Assembly: GCF_002205795.1 (NCBI RefSeq)
Contig: NZ_NIUY01000002.1
Coordinates: 124,001-188,000 of the forward strand
Length of the DNA: 64,000 bases
Source: Chryseobacterium sp. VAUSW3
GTDB taxonomy: Bacteria > Bacteroidota > Bacteroidia > Flavobacteriales > Weeksellaceae
Reading direction: 5' to 3'
The position numbers and the translations under genes were made by a program. Shown piece by piece: positions 59,479 to 64,000 of this stretch (the first letter of the stretch is position 1; every line of letters starts with the position of its first letter). The notes under the pieces were generated by a model that saw only the letters and a program-made list of their open reading frames with translations, was not told where the DNA came from and did no database searches.

Positions 59479-60423
59479 ATGGAACAGAATATTTTAGACT
59501 GCGTGATCGTAGGTTCCGGACCTTCCGGATTTACCGCAGCAATTTATGCCGCAAGAGCCGATTTGAAACCCGAATTATACACCGGCCTTGAACCTGGCGG
59601 ACAATTAACAACAACCACTGAAGTTGATAATTTTCCCGGATATCCCGATGGGGTTACCGGTCCCCAGATGATGATGGATCTGCAGAAACAGGCAGAAAGA
59701 TTCGATACAAAAGTTCATTACGAACTCATCACAAAAGCAGAATTTTCTACAGAAGTAGGCGGGATTCATAAACTCTGGGCCGGCAATAAAGAGATTTTGG
59801 CAAAATCTGTAATTATTTCCACAGGTGCTACGGCAAAATATTTAGGTCTTGATGATGAAAAAAAATATTCAGGGGGAGGCGTTTCGGCGTGTGCAACCTG
59901 CGACGGATTTTTCTACAAAGGTAAAGATGTAATCGTGGTAGGAGCGGGCGATACCGCTGCTGAAGAAGCTACATATCTTGCGAAACTCACGAATAAAGTT
60001 ACGATGTTGGTAAGAAAAGATACCTTCCGCGCCTCGAAGGCGATGATTCACAGGGTAGAAAACACACCGAACATCGAAGTGAAATTCAACCACGAATTAA
60101 TCGGAATTGAAGGCGAAAATGCTCTGGTAGAAAGAGCAGTGGTGATCAATAATCAAACTCAGGAAATTTCAAAAATAGACGTGCACGGAATTTTTATCGC
60201 AATCGGACACAAACCGAACACGGATATTTTTGCAGGCCAAATCCATTTGGATGAAAACGGATACATTAAAACAGTTCCAGGTTCTACCTTGACCAATTTG
60301 CCAGGAGTTTTCGCAGCGGGCGATGTTCAGGATCACAGATATCGCCAGGCGATTACAGCAGCGGGAAGTGGATGTATGGCTGCCATGGATGCAGAAAAAT
60401 ATCTGGCAGAATTAGCACAGTAA
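59479..60423 (+). CDS. trxB: Thioredoxin reductase
   Basis: TrxB reduces thioredoxin with NADPH through FAD. The 314-residue protein has the FAD motif VIVGSGPSGFTAAIYAARA, the redox pair C138-A-T-C141 in SACATCDGFFYKG, the NADPH motif VVVGAGDTAAEEATYLA and the C-terminal FAD block PGVFAAGDVQDHRYRQ. It can supply electrons to thioredoxin for CysH (distant in the same window) and other enzymes. crcB follows 17 nt later. Confidence 0.96.
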   Translation: MEQNILDCVIVGSGPSGFTAAIYAARADLKPELYTGLEPGGQLTTTTEVDNFPGYPDGVTGPQMMMDLQKQAERFDTKVHYELITKAEFSTEVGGIHKLWAGNKEILAKSVIISTGATAKYLGLDDEKKYSGGGVSACATCDGFFYKGKDVIVVGAGDTAAEEATYLAKLTNKVTMLVRKDTFRASKAMIHRVENTPNIEVKFNHELIGIEGENALVERAVVINNQTQEISKIDVHGIFIAIGHKPNTDIFAGQIHLDENGYIKTVPGSTLTNLPGVFAAGDVQDHRYRQAITAAGSGCMAAMDAEKYLAELAQ

Positions 60424-60440
60424 AATATTTATAAAAAAGG

Positions 60441-60806
60441 ATGAGAAACATGGTCTATATATTTCTTGGCGGTGGCTTCGGAAGCGTTTTGCGCTTTGTT
60501 GTTTCCAATTACACCCAGAAATTATGGAACATCAACTCTTTTCCGATGGGAACTTTTGTGGTAAACATTATTGGTTGTTTCTTGATCGGAGTCTTCAGTT
60601 CTTATTTCATTAAGATCGATAGTTACCTGAAGTTTCTTTTGATCACAGGTTTTTGCGGCGGATTTACGACATTTTCTACTTTTTCGGCGGAAAATATTTC
60701 GCTTTGGGAAAACGGAAATTATACCATGCTGATTTGTTATATTCTTTTGAGTGTAATTGTGGGATTTGGCGCAGTTTATTTAGGATTAAATATTGCTAAG
60801 AATTAA
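60441..60806 (+). CDS. crcB: Fluoride exporter CrcB/Fluc
   Basis: A 121-residue, four-helix dual-topology fluoride channel. The hallmarks are GGGFGSVLRFVVSNYTQ, FPMGTFVVNIIGCFLIGVFSS and TGFCGGFTTFSTFSAEN, the last giving the pore Phe and Thr residues. It should export fluoride. A fluoride riboswitch does not fit in the 17-nt gap after trxB, so expression follows trxB. The start could also be the second Met three codons later. Confidence 0.92.
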   Translation: MRNMVYIFLGGGFGSVLRFVVSNYTQKLWNINSFPMGTFVVNIIGCFLIGVFSSYFIKIDSYLKFLLITGFCGGFTTFSTFSAENISLWENGNYTMLICYILLSVIVGFGAVYLGLNIAKN

Positions 60807-60854
60807 ATTTTTCCCTTTGAATATTAGGTTTTTAGGATATTTTTCAAAGAAATA

Positions 60855-60886
60855 TTTGGTCGGTATAGAAAAGCTTTTTATATTTG
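60855..60886 (+). promoter_or_regulatory. Promoter of tRNA-Ser
   Basis: TTTG (60855-60858), 20 nt, TATATTTG (60879-60886) fits the Bacteroidetes consensus and lies about 30 nt before the mature tRNA. Confidence 0.65.
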
Positions 60887-60915
60887 CACCACTGAAAATG
60901 AGAAATCATTTTACT

Positions 60916-61000
60916 GGAGGAATGGCAGAGTGGTCGATTGCGGCAGTCTTGAAAACTGTTGACTGTAACAGGTCCCGGGGTTCGAATCCCTGTTCCTCCG
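60916..61000 (+). tRNA. tRNA-Ser (anticodon UGA)
   Basis: The 85-nt tRNA has acceptor arms GGAGGAA / TTCCTCC, discriminator G and a long variable arm (GTTGACTGTAACAG region), as expected for a class II tRNA. The anticodon TGA is at 60950-60952 in the loop CTTGAAA. The T loop GGTTCGAATCC is intact. The CCA end is not encoded: CC is followed by T. Confidence 0.95.
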
Positions 61001-61026
61001 CCTTGTAAATTTCACGGTTTACATTT

Positions 61027-61062
61027 AAACCCTTTAAGACGTAAGTTTTAAAGGGTTTTTTA
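61027..61062 (+). terminator. Terminator after tRNA-Ser
   Basis: AAACCCTTTAA / TTAAAGGGTTT stem with a 10-nt loop and a T run; it may also serve ligA on the minus strand. Confidence 0.82.
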
Positions 61063-61082
61063 TTTGATTTTTATTTTAGTTT

Positions 61083-63107
<2,025 letters not shown>

Positions 63108-63110
63108 TTA

Positions 63111-63118
63111 CAAAAATA
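63111..63118 (-). promoter_or_regulatory. -7 element for ligA
   Basis: On the minus strand TATTTTTG lies 18 nt before the ligA ATG. TTG candidates upstream are at 15 or 24 nt, so the -33 is uncertain. Confidence 0.35.
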
Positions 63119-63269
63119 CTAATTCTATAGAAACAATAACTTCAATAGCTTATTTTAAATAAAAACATATAAAATTAAATTTACTCCTAATTTTTATATG
63201 GGTTGTCTTTATAAATTGTATTAATTTTAAAAATAAATACTAATTTAGCAGGGGTAAAAATAAAAAAAT

Positions 63270-64000
63270 ATGAAAATTGAGAAAAGATGGATTGCTTCTT
63301 TTGTTGTAATTACAATGATTTCAATCGCGGCATTATTCTGGAAAACTGAAATTCCTGTCCCAAACTCCGGCGAATTCCTCAGCGAAGACCAAATTGTAGG
63401 TGCTGATGTTGCCTGGATTTTAGCCGCAGCAGGTTTGGTTTTGTTGATGACTCCCGGCCTTTCGTTTTTCTATGGCGGAATGGTGGGTAGCAAAAACGTG
63501 ATTTCCACCATGTTGCAGAGTTTTATTGCACTGGGTGTAATTTCCATTCTTTGGGTGGTTGTTGGTTTCAGTCTTTCCTTTGGTGAAAGTTTAGGTTTCA
63601 CTTTCAATGGCATTCATTACGGTATCATCGGAAATCCTTTGAGTTACCCTTTTTTCAGTAGGGTAGGTACAGTTCCACATCATTTAATGGCGCACACAAT
63701 TCCTTTTATTTTGTTCGCATTGTTTCAAATGAAATTTGCGGTAATTACACCGGCTTTAATCACTGGTTCGTTTGCTGAAAGGGTTCGTTTTATTTCCTAT
63801 CTTTTATTTATGGTTCTATTCAGTTTGTTTATATATACGCCACTTTGCCACATGGTTTGGCATCCGGAAGGTTTGCTGAATAAATTTTTCGGAGTAAAAG
63901 ATTTCGCCGGAGGAACGGTAGTTCACATGAGTGCAGGTTTCGCAGCACTTGCCGGCGCAATTGTTTTGGGACGAAGAAAAAATCCACATCATCAACCTTC
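63270..64000 (+). CDS. amt: Ammonium transporter Amt, 5' part only
   Basis: The N-terminal 243 codons of an Amt/Rh-family ammonium channel, cut by the right window edge. An N-terminal hydrophobic segment (WIASFVVITMISIAALFW) is followed by LMTPGLSFFYGGMVGSKNVISTM, the Amt hallmark, and by FALFQMKFAVITPALITGSFAERVRF. The pore region DFAGGTVVHMSAGFAALAGA, with its first conserved His, is also present. A neighbouring PII regulator (glnK) could lie outside the window. Confidence 0.93.
   Translation, partial: MKIEKRWIASFVVITMISIAALFWKTEIPVPNSGEFLSEDQIVGADVAWILAAAGLVLLMTPGLSFFYGGMVGSKNVISTMLQSFIALGVISILWVVVGFSLSFGESLGFTFNGIHYGIIGNPLSYPFFSRVGTVPHHLMAHTIPFILFALFQMKFAVITPALITGSFAERVRFISYLLFMVLFSLFIYTPLCHMVWHPEGLLNKFFGVKDFAGGTVVHMSAGFAALAGAIVLGRRKNPHHQP

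Noticed and set aside
60424-60440. Fluoride riboswitch before crcB
   Set aside because: The gap after trxB is only 17 nt, too short for the known aptamer.
60793-61008. Open frame of 71 codons across the tRNA-Ser region
   Set aside because: It runs through the tRNA and its promoter and has no family resemblance; the tRNA explains the sequence.

Overview
The window is a gene-dense, AT-rich chromosome segment from a flavobacterium of the Weeksellaceae, close to Chryseobacterium or Kaistella. Four secreted hydrolases end in type IX secretion (T9SS) C-terminal sorting domains. The gliding/T9SS-associated gldF and gldG genes are present. Many starts lack a Shine-Dalgarno sequence but follow the Bacteroidetes promoter pattern TTTG/TTG, about 18-20 nt, TAnnTTTG. 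The ATP synthase operon lacks beta and epsilon genes, and arginine synthesis uses an N-acylornithine carbamoyltransferase. Species cannot be fixed from the sequence alone. Almost everything is core metabolism. I see no phage, IS element, CRISPR array or defence island, and no gene-free stretch longer than 300 bases.

Layout. 1-2.6 kb (minus): assimilatory sulfate reduction, rrf2 regulator then cysH-cysD-cysN (cysN cut by the window edge), with a palindrome over the cysH promoter. 2.7-3.1 kb: a DUF4268 gene. 3.2-6.1 kb (minus): hemJ-gldF-gldG. 6.3-11.7 kb: a secreted reprolysin-like protease, a SAM-hydroxide adenosyltransferase, phoH and two outer-membrane barrels. 11.75-19.1 kb: ffh (minus), diverging from atpZ, an AtpI-like gene, and atpB-E-F-H-A-G. 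19.2-22.6 kb: a CNNM/CorC-like protein, clpS, rhomboid, prmC. 22.8-25.9 kb: an NlpC/P60 lipoprotein, dapD, two glycosyltransferases. 26-30.5 kb (minus): M28 peptidase and the thrS-infC-rpmI-rplT translation operon. 30.8-34.6 kb (minus): a stress protein, a MazG-like/thioredoxin-fold/DUF4230/small-protein operon, an acyl-CoA dehydrogenase. 34.7-39.8 kb: secreted endonuclease I, a helix-hairpin-helix membrane protein, a MerR regulator, a DbpA-like helicase. 40-46.7 kb: rpsA, an M36 protease, rplS, and the 3-oxoacid CoA-transferase pair. 46.9-55.4 kb: a nine-gene arginine operon ending in an Lrp/AsnC regulator. 55.5-64 kb: cupin, HAD, nhaC, a nuclease-fold orphan, holA, trxB, crcB, tRNA-Ser, ligA and the start of amt.

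How the genes work together. The arginine operon encodes every step from glutamate N-acylation to argininosuccinate lyase. Residue Val90 of its carbamoyltransferase predicts that the acyl group is succinyl rather than acetyl. In the ATP synthase operon, stem-loops follow atpE (the multicopy c ring) and atpA (three alpha per enzyme), just before low-copy subunits. infC appears to start at a rare AUA codon, which parallels the AUU-based autoregulation known in enterobacteria.

No convincing new multi-gene system was found. The best leads are the AUA start of infC, the succinyl-type arginine pathway, the Rrf2 palindrome at cysH, the stem-loops in the ATP synthase operon, and a family of degenerate intergenic palindromes.
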